Both the position numbers and the translations under genes were made by a program. Below, one piece after another: positions 1-8,052 of a stretch of DNA of 14,345 bases (its first letter is position 1; every line of letters begins with the position of its first letter). The DNA is from CAVORB01 sp963736235. GTDB taxonomy: Bacteria; Pseudomonadota; Gammaproteobacteria; Chromatiales; Chromatiaceae. Below the pieces are notes generated by a model, which had not been told where the DNA came from, did not search any database, and saw only the letters and a program-made list of their open reading frames with translations. Location: contig CAVTOR010000021.1 of assembly GCA_963736235.1 (NCBI GenBank), positions 1 through 14,345 on the forward strand, written 5' to 3'.

Positions 1-689
1 CCCGAAGTCGACGGGACGGAACCGGGTGCCGAGAAGCATCGATTCAAGGCGGTCGGCATCGACCGGACCAAGGGAACCGCTGCGGGCTACATCGCCAAGT
101 CCATCTCGAAGAACATCGACGGCTACCAGCTCGACAGCGACTTAGACGGTTTTCCGGCTGGAACCGCAGCTGAGCGGGTCAACGCTTGGGCCTCGACCTG
201 GCACATCCGCCAGTTTCAGCAGATCGGCGGACCTGCAGTGTCAGTATGGCGGGAGCTGCGGCGGCTGGCGCCCGATCCGGACTGTCCCCACCTAGCCCAA
301 GCCATCGAAGCGGCAGAGTGGCGATTGGGCAACCTTCGTGCTGCTGATGACGCCCCCGGGCCTCGCGCAAGACGCAACCTATCCGACTCCTCCGCGTATG
401 GTCTAACGAGTTGAACCGCTATGGGGAGCCGAAGGGCGAGGCAGTGAAAGGCGTGGAAGGCGATGGCTTCGCCGTTATCTCCCGTTCACACGTCTGGACC
501 GTGGGGCGCAAACAGCCGCCGAGTCCTTCGACCGGAGGCCAGCGAGGCCGGCGATACGACACGCGAAGCGGCAGCGGCGCGTGTCTTAGCGCCCGCTACG
601 GGTCGCGAGGGGGGTACCCCCGCGTGACGGAGTCTCTTTTCCTACCTTGGAGTTCTGTCAATAACTGTACGCGTGGTTTGCAGGTTTGA
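1..689 (+). pseudogene. Decayed phage P2 gpA-like replication endonuclease, 3' part
   Basis: This is the C-terminal part of an HUH-type rolling-circle replication initiator of the phage GPA family, which nicks the phage origin and joins DNA through a pair of tyrosines. The window edge cuts off the 5' part. Frame 1 (1-414) reads GYIAKSISKNIDGY, then AWASTWHIRQFQQIGGPAVSVWREL, which is typical of the family. The expected YxxxY active-site pair is YIAKS here: Tyr at 88-90 is kept, but the second Tyr is Ser (tcc, 100-102). Homology then moves to frame 2 near 320 (DWATFVLL) and to frame 3 near 360, giving RLLRVWSNELNRYGEPKGEA and ending ...SSVNNCTRGLQV at a TGA (687-689). Two frameshifts and a lost catalytic residue indicate a dead prophage remnant. 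The family call is firm. Whether each indel is real or a sequence error cannot be told from one read of the sequence. Confidence 0.75.
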
Positions 690-843
690 TCGGAGCAGGG
701 GCTGGAGTCAGTCTTGATCCGTCCGTGCGTGCAATGCTGTTGGGGTCATGGGTCGGTCAGGCGATCAACGGCCTCCCATGTGGTTGCGTCCTGCCACTAT
801 GGCGGATAATGCTCAAAATGCCGGCCAGACGGATATCGAGACC

Positions 844-2167
844 ATGAGCCAAGCCTCCGTATGGGATTATCGTGACAATCTGGACTATGACTTGCCGCTT
901 GATCCGGGCGATCGCCGGCTGGTGCCGCTTAATGATCGCGCGGCAACTTCAGCGAGGGCCGCATCCTCAAGGCGGTCGGTGTCGACCCGAAGAGCGATGA
1001 GCTGCTTTGGCGACCGGAGCGCCTGTATGTGCTGTTCGGAGGCCACCGCGGCTGCGGAAAGAGCACGGAGCTGCGGCGTCTGGCGGCGAAGCTTGCGGGA
1101 GAGAAGCGCTACTTCGTGGTGTTCATCGACGCCCTCGTCGAACTCGACGTACACAACCTGCGCTACAGCGACATACTGCTGGCGCAAGCAAAAGCGCTGG
1201 TGAACCGGCTGGAAGCCGAGAATGTCGCCGTTGAAAATGCCTTTCTGACGCGGTTGTCCGATTGGTTCTCGCAGCGCGTCGAGCAGTACAGCAAGACCCG
1301 GGAGCTCGCAGCTGAGATCAAGGCGGGCGCCAAGGCGGAAACGGGCCTCCCGTGGCTCGGAAGGCTTTTCGGGGAGCTGACCAACACGGCGCGTCTCAAC
1401 TCGACCTACAAGGAAGAGGTCCGCACCGTCGTGCGCAATCACTTCGCCGAGTTGGCCGATGCCTTTAACCAGCTCATCGCCCGGGTCAACGATTTGGTGC
1501 GCGAGCGTGGTCTTGGCAGGAGCGTGCTATTCGTCATCGACGGCACCGACCGGCTGAGTGGTGATGACCACATAATTTCTTCGTGCGCGACATCCACCAG
1601 CTCCGGCTCATCGAGTCAAACTTCATCTACTGCGCACCCATCGACCTGCTCACGGAAGTGGGCCAGCTACAGCAGAACTTCGACGAGGTCTTCCGCCTTC
1701 CGATGGTCAAGCTGGGGGCAAAGGGCGCGCTGGAGGCGGACCCGGCCGTGCGCGATCTGCTGAGGAACTTCGTGCACAATCGCGTACCGGCTCCCTACTT
1801 CGACGATCCAGACACTGTGGACTACCTGATCGATCATTGCGGCGGTCACCCGAGGGACCTCCTGCGCCTGCTCAACTACAGTTTCCAAGATATGTGGGGC
1901 GACCGTTTCGACCGTCTCGCCGCGGAGAGCGCCGTCCGCCGGTTGGCCACGGACTACAAGCGCCTCCTTGAGCCGCAGGACTACAAGCTGCTTTTGGAGA
2001 TAGATCTTGCGCCGGAGGACTTCGCTCCAGTAACCGAGCAGACGCGCCGACTGCTCTATAACCTGGCGCTGCTCGAATACAACAGCTTCTGGTGGCAGAC
2101 GCACCCCGTGGTGCGGACGCTGAGCGGCTATCGGGAGGCCGCTGCCGCGCGCACGTCCGGCGGATGA
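844..2167 (+). pseudogene. P-loop (AAA/STAND-like) ATPase module of a large ATPase-TPR protein, frameshifted
   Basis: This is the N-terminal module of what was probably one protein running to 5020. From ATG 844 the restored reading begins MSQASVWDYRDNLDYDLPLD. It carries a Walker A motif GGHRGCGKST (about 1038-1067), a Walker B motif VLFVIDGTDRL (about 1524-1556) and a lid motif CGGHPRDLLRLL (about 1838-1873), as in STAND/Cdc6-like ATPases. There is no membrane segment or signal peptide and no recognisable N-terminal effector domain. The reading changes frame near 940 (1 to 3) and near 1572 (3 to 2), each consistent with loss of one base. Frame 2 ends at TGA 2165-2167. The other frame continues without an ATG or GTG start through a Pro/Ala-rich linker, so a fusion to the next module is more likely than a separate gene. 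The start could also be ATG 799 or 748 in the same frame; none of the three has a good ribosome binding site. The ATPase call is solid; its biological role is unknown. Confidence 0.75.
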
Positions 2168-2973
2168 CCCTCCTGCGCGGCGGAGCGCTACCGGGGAACC
2201 GGCTACCACCCCCGGTGGCCGACCAGCAAAGGACATCGAAGCGTCCTGGGCGATTCACGACGAGCACTCGGGGGATTTTCTTCGCCTACAGCGGCTGTTG
2301 GAGCGGCCAGACCGTTTCCAGTTTGTCATCGCCGAGTTTAACGCCCCGCTGTATCGGGATGGCATCATCGCGACACTAAATGCCGCAGCCTTCCCGGCAG
2401 GTGTGGAATCCCCGGTTTGGAACCTGCCAGTCCGGCCTACCCCGGCCGCTTTTATCCCGAGCTGGCGAGTCGCGCAAAAGGGTCGCCGTATCTCCATGTC
2501 ATCGGCCTCGATCGCTGGATCGCGGAAAACCCTGAAGCGGTGTGCGCGACCTGAACTACCGCCGGGAAACGATCGCTTCCGAGGGACGACTGCCGCTCGT
2601 TGTCTGGCTCGCCGCGGGCCAGGTGCGGGCTTTCGCCCAGTATGCCCCAGACCTCTGGGCTTGGCGCAGCGCCGTGCTCGATTTCGCGATTCGGCCGCGG
2701 GAGCTCTCGCCGGTCGAGCGGGCATCGTTGAGCGGAGTCCTTGGCGTAGAACTGGAAACCTCGCGCCGGCGCCTCGCAGAAATAGACGGCTACCTGCGGA
2801 AGGAGCCGTTCAGAACTGAGACCTCTGCTCGTCTTTTTCTAGAAGCGGCGAGACTCCGTTTCGCTCTCGGAACGGGGACCTGGCGCTGGCGGCGAGACGA
2901 GGCCTTGGGAATCTATTGGGAGTTGGATAATGTCCGGAGGCTCGACTTGGGCGCTCGGCCGGATTGCCGAATC
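2168..2973 (+). pseudogene. Middle module (linker plus LNYRRE/APDLW region) of the ATPase-TPR protein, frameshifted
   Basis: In frame 3 a Pro/Ala-rich linker leads into LLERPDRFQFVIAEFNAPLY (from about 2292). Frame 2 (about 2415-2550) then reads SPYLHVIGLDRWIAENPEAV, and frame 1 (from about 2546) reads DLNYRRETIASEGRLPLVVW, then APDLWAWRSAVLDF. The alternating hydrophobic strands followed by helices look like a degenerate alpha/beta nucleotide-binding fold. I recall this string of motifs ahead of TPRs in many bacterial STAND-type proteins, but I cannot give it a domain name. The frame change at about 2543 would be repaired by one added base (giving EAVLRDLNYRRE). Two compensating shifts at about 2940 and 2971 hide a degenerate helix TWALGRIAE just before the TPR array. 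No start codon with a ribosome binding site was found inside, which supports a single fused gene. Confidence 0.6.
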
Positions 2974-4300
2974 CTGCAGGCCCGCGGCGAGACCGACGAG
3001 GCGCTGCGAATCTGCTCGGAGGAGCAGCTGCCGGTCTACGAGCGGCTCGGCGACGTGCGCTCGAAGGCGGTGACCATGGGCAGGATCGCCGACGTGCTTC
3101 AGGCCCGCGGGGAGACTCGATGAGGCGCTGCGCATCCGCCGCGAGGAGGAGCTGCCGGTCTACGAGCGGCTCGGCGACGTGCGCGCCAAGGCGATGACCA
3201 TGGGCAAGATCGCCGACGTGCTGCAGGCCCGCGGCGAACTCGACGAGGCGCTGCGCATCCGCCGCGAGGAGGAGCTGCCGGTCTACGAGCGGCTCGGCGA
3301 CGTGCGCTCGAAGGCGGTGACCATGGGCAAGATCGCCGACGTGCTGCAGGCGCGCGGCGAGCCCGACGAGGCGCTGCGCATCCGCCGCGAGGAGGAGCTG
3401 CCGGTCTTCGAGCGGCTCGGCGACGTGCGCTCGAAGGCGGTGACCATGGGCAGGATCGCCGACATGCTGCAGGCCCGCGGCGAGACTCGATGAGGCGCTG
3501 CGCATCCGCCGCGAGGAGGAGCTGCCGGTCTACGAGCGGCTCGGCGACGTGCGCGCCAAGGCGGTGACGCATGGGCAAGATCGCCGACATCCTGCAGGCC
3601 CGCGGGGAGCTCGACGAGGCGCTGCGCATCCGCCGCGAGGAGCAGCTGCCGGTCTACGAGCGGCTCGGCGACGTGCGCTCGAAGGCGGTGACCATGGGCA
3701 AGATCGCCGACATCCTGCAGGCCCGCGGGGAACTCGATGAGGCGCTGCGCATCCGCCGCGAGGAGCAGCTGCCGGTCTACGAGCGGCTCGGCGACGTGCG
3801 CTCGAAGGCGGTGACCAGGGCAAGATCGCCGACATCCTGCAGGCGCGCGGGCGAGACTCGATGAGGCGCTGCGCATCCGCCGCGAGGAGCAGCTGCCGGT
3901 CTATCGAGCGGCTCGGCGACGTGCGCTCGAAGGCGGTGACGCAGGGCAAGATCGCCGACATCCTGCAGGCGCGCGGGCGAGCTCGATGAGGCGCTGCGCA
4001 TCCGCAGCGAGGAGCAGCTGCCGGTCTACGAGCGGCTGGGCGACGTGCGCTCGAAGGCGGTGGCGCAGGGCAAGATCGCCGACATCCTGCAGGCGCGCGG
4101 GCGAGACCGATGAGGCGCTGCGCATCCGCCGCGAGGAGGAGCTCCCGGTCTACGAGCGGCTTGGTGACGTGCGCTCAAAGGCGGTGACGCAGGGCAAGAT
4201 CGCCGAAATCCTGCAGGCCCGCGGGGAGCTCGATGAGGCGCTGCGCATCCGCCGGGAAGAACAGCTGCCGGTCTTCGAGCGCCTTGGCGACGTGCGCTAA
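2974..4300 (+). pseudogene. TPR array of the ATPase-TPR protein, multiple frameshifts and a stop
   Basis: This part codes for the first eleven of about 14 copies of a 41-residue TPR of the LGN type. A typical unit reads LQARGELDEALRIRREEQ followed by LPVYERLGDVRSKAVTMG and KIADI. Such repeats form a helical superhelix used to bind proteins; in STAND ATPases the C-terminal repeats usually sense a ligand. The reading moves through all three frames because of added bases near 3113, 3484, 3569, 3904, 3976 and 4102, and a loss near 3815 with two additions near 3851-3857. An in-frame TAA (4298-4300) stands where neighbouring units have TCA, TCG or GAA. Codons remain optimal and protein homology is perfect between the shifts, so decay is very recent or the shifts are errors in the sequence. 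Intact stretches include 3179-3493 and 3571-3834. Confidence 0.7.
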
Positions 4301-4690
4301 AAGGCGGTGACGCAGGGCCAGATCGCCGACATTCTGCAGGCGCGCGGGGAGCTCGATGAGGCGCTGCGCATCTGCCGGGAAGAGCAGCTGCCGGTCTTCG
4401 AGCGCCTGGGTGACGTGCGCGAAAAGGCGGTGACGCAGGGCAAGATTGCCGACATTCTGCAGGCCCGCGGGGAGCTCGATGAGGCGCTGCGCATCCGCAG
4501 GGAGGAACAGCTCCCGATCTACGAGCGCTTGGGCGACGTACGCGAAAAGGCGGCGACGCAGGGCAAGATCGCCGACATCCTGCTGGCGCGCGGGGAGCTT
4601 GACGAGGCGCTGCGCATCCGCACAGAAGAACAGCTCCCGGTCTACGAGCGCCTTGGTTACGTCGAGGGCATAGCCCACGGCAAGTTCGCA
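2974..4690 (+). repeat. Tandem array of about 14 coding repeats, 123-bp unit
   Basis: The conserved word gaggcgctgcg recurs with its gcg at 3001, 3125, 3248, 3371, 3495, 3619, 3742, 3866, 3991, 4115, 4238, 4361, 4484 and 4607. Steps are 123 bp, or 124-125 bp where indels occur. Central units differ only at a few columns: ggg/ggc, gag/gaa, ctc/acc/ccc, atg/cag, tac/ttc. This is a protein-coding TPR array and not a CRISPR; there are no unique spacers. Confidence 0.95.
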
Positions 4691-5020
4691 GCGGCTGCGA
4701 TTCGATTGGCGCGCGGCGATCACAAGACCGGTGCCATCCAGGCAATTCACGACGATCTCGCCGAATCTTTCTCGATCGTTCGCAGGTTACGGCAACCTGA
4801 TGGGATCGGTGCGGTCGGTGAGATTTTTGCGAACGTCCTGGCGATGCTGGGGCGCAGGAGGCAGGCCCTGCAGGTGCTTGAGAAGGCAAAGCTGGCCTTC
4901 AAGCAAACAAGAAGCGATTCGGGGCTTACGCGAGTGCGCGAGCTTCGAAAGCGAATAAAAAGGCAATCTGAGGCTAACTGGGAGCCCAACCGTCACCGTG
5001 GCGGGGTCCGCCGACGTTGA
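4307..5020 (+). CDS. C-terminal TPRs and tail of the ATPase-TPR protein (open fragment)
   Basis: This is the longest uninterrupted piece of the TPR part (237 codons from GTG 4307) and is in the same frame as the stretch before the TAA at 4298. It holds the last three 41-residue TPR units. These are more diverged than the upstream ones (REKAVTQG, REKAATQG, LLARGE, RTEEQLPVYERLGYVEG). A capping helical region follows (GKFAAAAIRLARGDHKTGAI, then GAVGEIFANVLAMLGRRRQA) and then a basic tail rich in Arg/Lys up to TGA 5018-5020. There is no ribosome binding site at 4307, so this is almost certainly the end of the larger protein and not an independent gene. The gradient from identical units upstream to diverged units here is usual for arrays that expand internally. 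Confidence 0.6.
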   Translation: MTQGQIADILQARGELDEALRICREEQLPVFERLGDVREKAVTQGKIADILQARGELDEALRIRREEQLPIYERLGDVREKAATQGKIADILLARGELDEALRIRTEEQLPVYERLGYVEGIAHGKFAAAAIRLARGDHKTGAIQAIHDDLAESFSIVRRLRQPDGIGAVGEIFANVLAMLGRRRQALQVLEKAKLAFKQTRSDSGLTRVRELRKRIKRQSEANWEPNRHRGGVRRR

Positions 5021-5153
5021 AGCCGATGTGGCCTGTTGCGTGCCAGCGCTTCTGAGCGAGGGTAAGGTCAGGTAAGACGCGTCGCAGGAATCGTCTACAC
5101 TACGCCTACATTTTTTTACGATCTTAGTGGCGTTCTCTAACTCATTGTAATAA

Positions 5154-5229
<76 letters not shown>

Positions 5230-5242
5230 CAGGGGACGCAGA

Positions 5243-5271
5243 AGTATATTCAAACAGCCGAAATGGGACAA
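5243..5271 (-). promoter_or_regulatory. Sigma70 promoter of tRNA-Thr
   Basis: On the minus strand there is a -35 box TTGTCC (5271-5266), a 17-bp spacer and a -10 box TATACT (5248-5243). A GC-rich discriminator leads into the tRNA, with a leader of about 7 nt before the mature 5' end at 5229. The fit to consensus is 4/6 and 5/6. Confidence 0.7.
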
Positions 5272-5299
5272 GGCGGGCGTCACGTTGATGTTGGGGTCG

Positions 5300-6385
5300 T
5301 CAGCGCAGCGCCTCCAGGGCGTAGGGCGCGGGGTCGACGACCGGCTCGCGTGTCAGAATCAGGTCCGCGGCCAAGCGCGCGGAGGCGGGACCGGTGACTA
5401 GCCCATTGCGGAAATGACCGGCGTTGAAGTAGAGCCCCCCGATGCCCGGGTATGAGCCGATGTAGGGGATGCCGCTTGGTGAGCCGGGGCGAAGGCCCGC
5501 CCAGTGGTTCTCGATGGGGGTGCGCCTGAGTAGGGGGAACATCTCGACCGCAATGCGATACAACTCCTCCTTAGCCTCGGCGGTCGTGGTTTTCAGGAAT
5601 CCCGTGTGCTCCAGGGTGCTGCCGATGAGGATGCGGCCGTCCTTGCGCGGGATGACGTAGCGTTCCCGAAAGAGCACGATGTGATTGATCTGCCCCGGAT
5701 TGGCGAAGAACAGCATGATTTGCCCGCGTACCGGCTCGATTTCTGGCTTAGTGCCGAGTTGCTCGAGCAGCTTGGCGGTCCAGGCCCCGGTGCAGACCAC
5801 GACCTTATCGGCTTGGATGGTCTCCTTGCGGGTGCGAGCGCCGGCGGCTCGCCCCTGGTCCACCAGCAGCTCCACGACTTCTTCATGCTCACGGACGCGC
5901 ACCTCGCGCTCGATCGAGCGGCGCAGCGCTTTGGTGAGGCGCGGGTTGCGTACCTGGGCGATCTCGGGCAGCCACATCGCGCTCTTGGGCCGAAGGCCGA
6001 GGCCGGGCTCGTGGGTGTGGGCGGCGTCCGCATCGATGATCTCGACCACCGCGCCGTGGGTTGCCGCCCAGGAGAGCGCGTCGTCCTGCTCGTGCTCGTC
6101 GAGGATCAGCATGCCCGTGGTGATGTACTCCGGATCGATGCCGCTCTCATCCCGCAGCGTCTCGCACAGCTCGGGATAGACGGCCTGGCTCCAGCGGGCC
6201 AAGGCGGTCACGGAGTCGTCGTAGCGCCAGGGATAGAGGGGGGAGATGATTCCGCCGCCGGCCCAGGAGGACTCTCGCCCGGTTTCGCCCATTTCCACCA
6301 GGGTCACATCGGCCCCGGACGCGGCAAGCTCCCGGGCCGTCAGCAGGCCGATGACGCCGCCGCCGATGACGAGGATGTCGCTCAT
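5300..6385 (-). CDS. thiO: Glycine oxidase ThiO (FAD-dependent)
   Basis: ThiO is a flavoprotein of the D-amino-acid oxidase family that oxidises glycine to an imine (dehydroglycine) for the thiazole moiety of thiamine; it is cytosolic. The 361-aa length is normal. The N-terminus ILVIGGGVIGLLTARELA is a classical FAD-binding Rossmann motif (GGGVIG at residues 8-13), followed by an acidic strand end (VTLVEMG). The middle has VVVCTGAWTAKLLEQLG and the C-terminus has WAGLRPGSPSGIPYIG and NAGHFRNGLVTGP, as usual for DAO/ThiO proteins. The ATG at 6385 starts directly at the Rossmann strand, so it is the natural start, although the upstream ribosome binding site is weak. No thiS or thiG lies next to it. 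ThiO is preferred over other DAO-family oxidases because it sits beside ispH as in Pseudomonas. Confidence 0.88.
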   Translation of the reverse strand: MSDILVIGGGVIGLLTARELAASGADVTLVEMGETGRESSWAGGGIISPLYPWRYDDSVTALARWSQAVYPELCETLRDESGIDPEYITTGMLILDEHEQDDALSWAATHGAVVEIIDADAAHTHEPGLGLRPKSAMWLPEIAQVRNPRLTKALRRSIEREVRVREHEEVVELLVDQGRAAGARTRKETIQADKVVVCTGAWTAKLLEQLGTKPEIEPVRGQIMLFFANPGQINHIVLFRERYVIPRKDGRILIGSTLEHTGFLKTTTAEAKEELYRIAVEMFPLLRRTPIENHWAGLRPGSPSGIPYIGSYPGIGGLYFNAGHFRNGLVTGPASARLAADLILTREPVVDPAPYALEALR

Positions 6386-6579
6386 TGCTGGAATCGCCGC
6401 CTATCGTCGTTACTTTGCCTCATGCGTCGCGCAAGGGTGAGGCGCGCGACCGCTCGAACGCCAAGAATAGCACAGGGGATCTGCCAAATTGGCGGTGCGC
6501 AGCGCCCGTTGCAAGCGTCCGCGAAGGTGCTGCACTCGGGTGCGAGAGGGGAACGCGCGGTCGCTCCGTCGCCGCCGCC

Positions 6580-7530
6580 TCAGCCAGGGAGCGGCGACTT
6601 CCCCGCCAGCTCCTTCGGCAGCGCGAACACCACCTGCTCGCGAATCCCGGACTGCTCCTCGACCTCCCCGGCCCCCCAGTCCCGGAGGCGCTGTATCACC
6701 CGCTCGACCAGAACCTCCGGTGCCGATGCGCCCGCGGTCAGGCCGACGCGCGGTCCGGCCGCCAGCCACTCGCGCCGAATGTCCTCGGGGCCGTCGATCA
6801 GATAGGCGGTCGTACCCTGCTTCTCGGCTATCTCGCGCAGACGGTTGGAGTTGGAGCTGTTCGGCGAGCCGACGACCAGGACCAGATCGCAGCGCGCGGC
6901 GAGGTCCTTTACTGCGTCCTGGCGATTCTGCGTCGCGTAGCAGATGTCGCTCTTCCGCGGTCCCTGGATGGTGGGATAGCGCGCCGCAAGCGCCGCGACG
7001 ATCGCCGCCGTGTCATCCACCGAGAGGGTGGTTTGGGTCACGTAGGCGACCCTGTCTGGATTGAGGACGTTCAGCCCGGCCACGTCGCCGACACATTCGA
7101 CCAGGTGGATGCGCCCGGCGCGCTCCCGGCACTGTCCCATGGTGCCCTCGACCTCGGGGTGGCCGCGGTGCCCGATCAGGACCACCTCGAAGGCGTTCTT
7201 GCAGTAACGAGCCACCTCCAGGTGGACCTTGGTGACCAGGGGGCAGGTGGCGTCGAAGACCCGGAGCCCGCGGGCCTCGGCCTCCTCGCGCACCTGCTGG
7301 GCAACCCCGTGGGCGCTGAAAATCACCGTGCTGCCGGGCGGCACCTGGGCGAGATGGTCGACGAAGACGGCGCCGCGTTGCTTGAGGCTCTCGACGACGA
7401 AACGGTTGTGCACCACCTCGTGGCGCACATAGATCGGGGCGCCGAAGCGCTCGAGCGCGCGCTCCACAATCTCGATGGCGCGATCGACGCCGGCGCAGAA
7501 GCCGCGCGGGTTGGCAAGCAGGATATTCAT
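6580..7530 (-). CDS. ispH: 4-hydroxy-3-methylbut-2-enyl diphosphate reductase IspH
   Basis: IspH catalyses the last step of the MEP isoprenoid pathway, reducing HMBPP to IPP and DMAPP on a [4Fe-4S] cluster. The protein is 316 aa and complete. The three cluster cysteines are in NPRGFCAGVD (Cys12), FDATCPLVTKVH and DICYATQNRQDAV. The catalytic Glu is in GHPEVEGTMGQ, and the Ser-x-Asn substrate motif is in GSPNSSNSNRL. The start MNILLANPRGFCAG matches the family, and the ATG is 49 bp after the end of the FKBP gene. The fkpB-ispH pair is conserved across gammaproteobacteria and suggests co-transcription. Confidence 0.97.
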   Translation of the reverse strand: MNILLANPRGFCAGVDRAIEIVERALERFGAPIYVRHEVVHNRFVVESLKQRGAVFVDHLAQVPPGSTVIFSAHGVAQQVREEAEARGLRVFDATCPLVTKVHLEVARYCKNAFEVVLIGHRGHPEVEGTMGQCRERAGRIHLVECVGDVAGLNVLNPDRVAYVTQTTLSVDDTAAIVAALAARYPTIQGPRKSDICYATQNRQDAVKDLAARCDLVLVVGSPNSSNSNRLREIAEKQGTTAYLIDGPEDIRREWLAAGPRVGLTAGASAPEVLVERVIQRLRDWGAGEVEEQSGIREQVVFALPKELAGKSPLPG

Positions 7531-7579
7531 GTCTGGAGAGGATAGGCGAAGTTCCGGCGCCGTGAACAGGGGGTGAATG

Positions 7580-8050
7580 CTAGGGATTTCTCCCAACAGC
7601 CCGCGGACGAGTGACGGAGAGGATCTCGACCCGAATCTCCAGGGACCGCCCCGAGAGCGGGTGGTTGAAGTCCACCTGGACGAGGTCCGGGTTGGAGCTG
7701 AGGACGATCCCGGCGATCTCCTGTCCGCCGGGCGTATCGAAGGCCACCACCTGGCCCGGCGTCGGCTCGAGGTCGGCGGGGAATGCGTCGCGTTCCATCC
7801 ATTGGATCTTCTCATCGACCCGGGTGCCGTACAGCTCCGCGCCGTCGACGAGGAAGCGCTCACTGGCATCAGGCCCGAGACCGAGCAGGAGCCGCTCCAG
7901 CCCGTCCACCAGGGTGCCGTCGCCGAGGGCGATCTCCAACGGCTCCTCCCCGAAAGTGGACAGGGCGCATGTGCCGTCGCCTAGTCTGATCTCCAGGTGC
8001 ATACGCACGCGGCTGCCGGGCTGGATGCGGATGCCTTCTCTCGTGCTCAC
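7580..8050 (-). CDS. fkpB: FkpB/SlpA-type FKBP peptidyl-prolyl isomerase
   Basis: This is a cytosolic prolyl cis-trans isomerase and chaperone of the SlyD/SlpA branch of FKBPs. The 156-aa protein begins VSTREGIRIQPGSRVRMHLE and has the FKBP core (PLEIALGDGTLVDGLERLLL). It then has the insert-in-flap region (FPADLEPTPGQVVAF) and the branch signature VDFNHPLSGRSL near the C-terminus. The GTG start at 8050 is set by a good ribosome binding site (AAAGGA, 8063-8058, 7 nt upstream) and matches family length. The histidine-rich tail of SlyD is absent, which favours FkpB. It lies upstream of ispH, as in E. coli and Pseudomonas. Confidence 0.92.
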   Translation of the reverse strand: MSTREGIRIQPGSRVRMHLEIRLGDGTCALSTFGEEPLEIALGDGTLVDGLERLLLGLGPDASERFLVDGAELYGTRVDEKIQWMERDAFPADLEPTPGQVVAFDTPGGQEIAGIVLSSNPDLVQVDFNHPLSGRSLEIRVEILSVTRPRAVGRNP

Positions 8051-8052
8051 GG

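Noticed and set aside
665..847. Plus-strand frame reading GLIGAGAGVSLDPSVRAMLL, ending in an ATGA overlap with the ATPase start
   Set aside because: It has only a TTG or an internal ATG start, no ribosome binding site, no recognised motif, and lies in decayed phage sequence. The 690-843 interval otherwise shows nothing.
2974..4690. Regular repeats resembling a CRISPR or satellite array
   Set aside because: The 123-bp units are coding TPRs throughout with no unique spacers, and the encoded consensus is a recognisable helix pair.
2810..4750. Several long minus-strand frames opposite the TPR array (Ala/Arg-rich or HVGDLAHGHRL repeats)
   Set aside because: They are reverse images of the 123-bp unit; only the plus strand gives a sensible TPR protein.
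5021..5153. T-run near 5110 as a terminator after the TPR gene
   Set aside because: No stem precedes the run of T on the plus strand; nothing else is visible in this gap.
5606..6805. 399-codon plus-strand reading frame opposite thiO
   Set aside because: Antisense shadow; thiO on the minus strand has complete family motifs.
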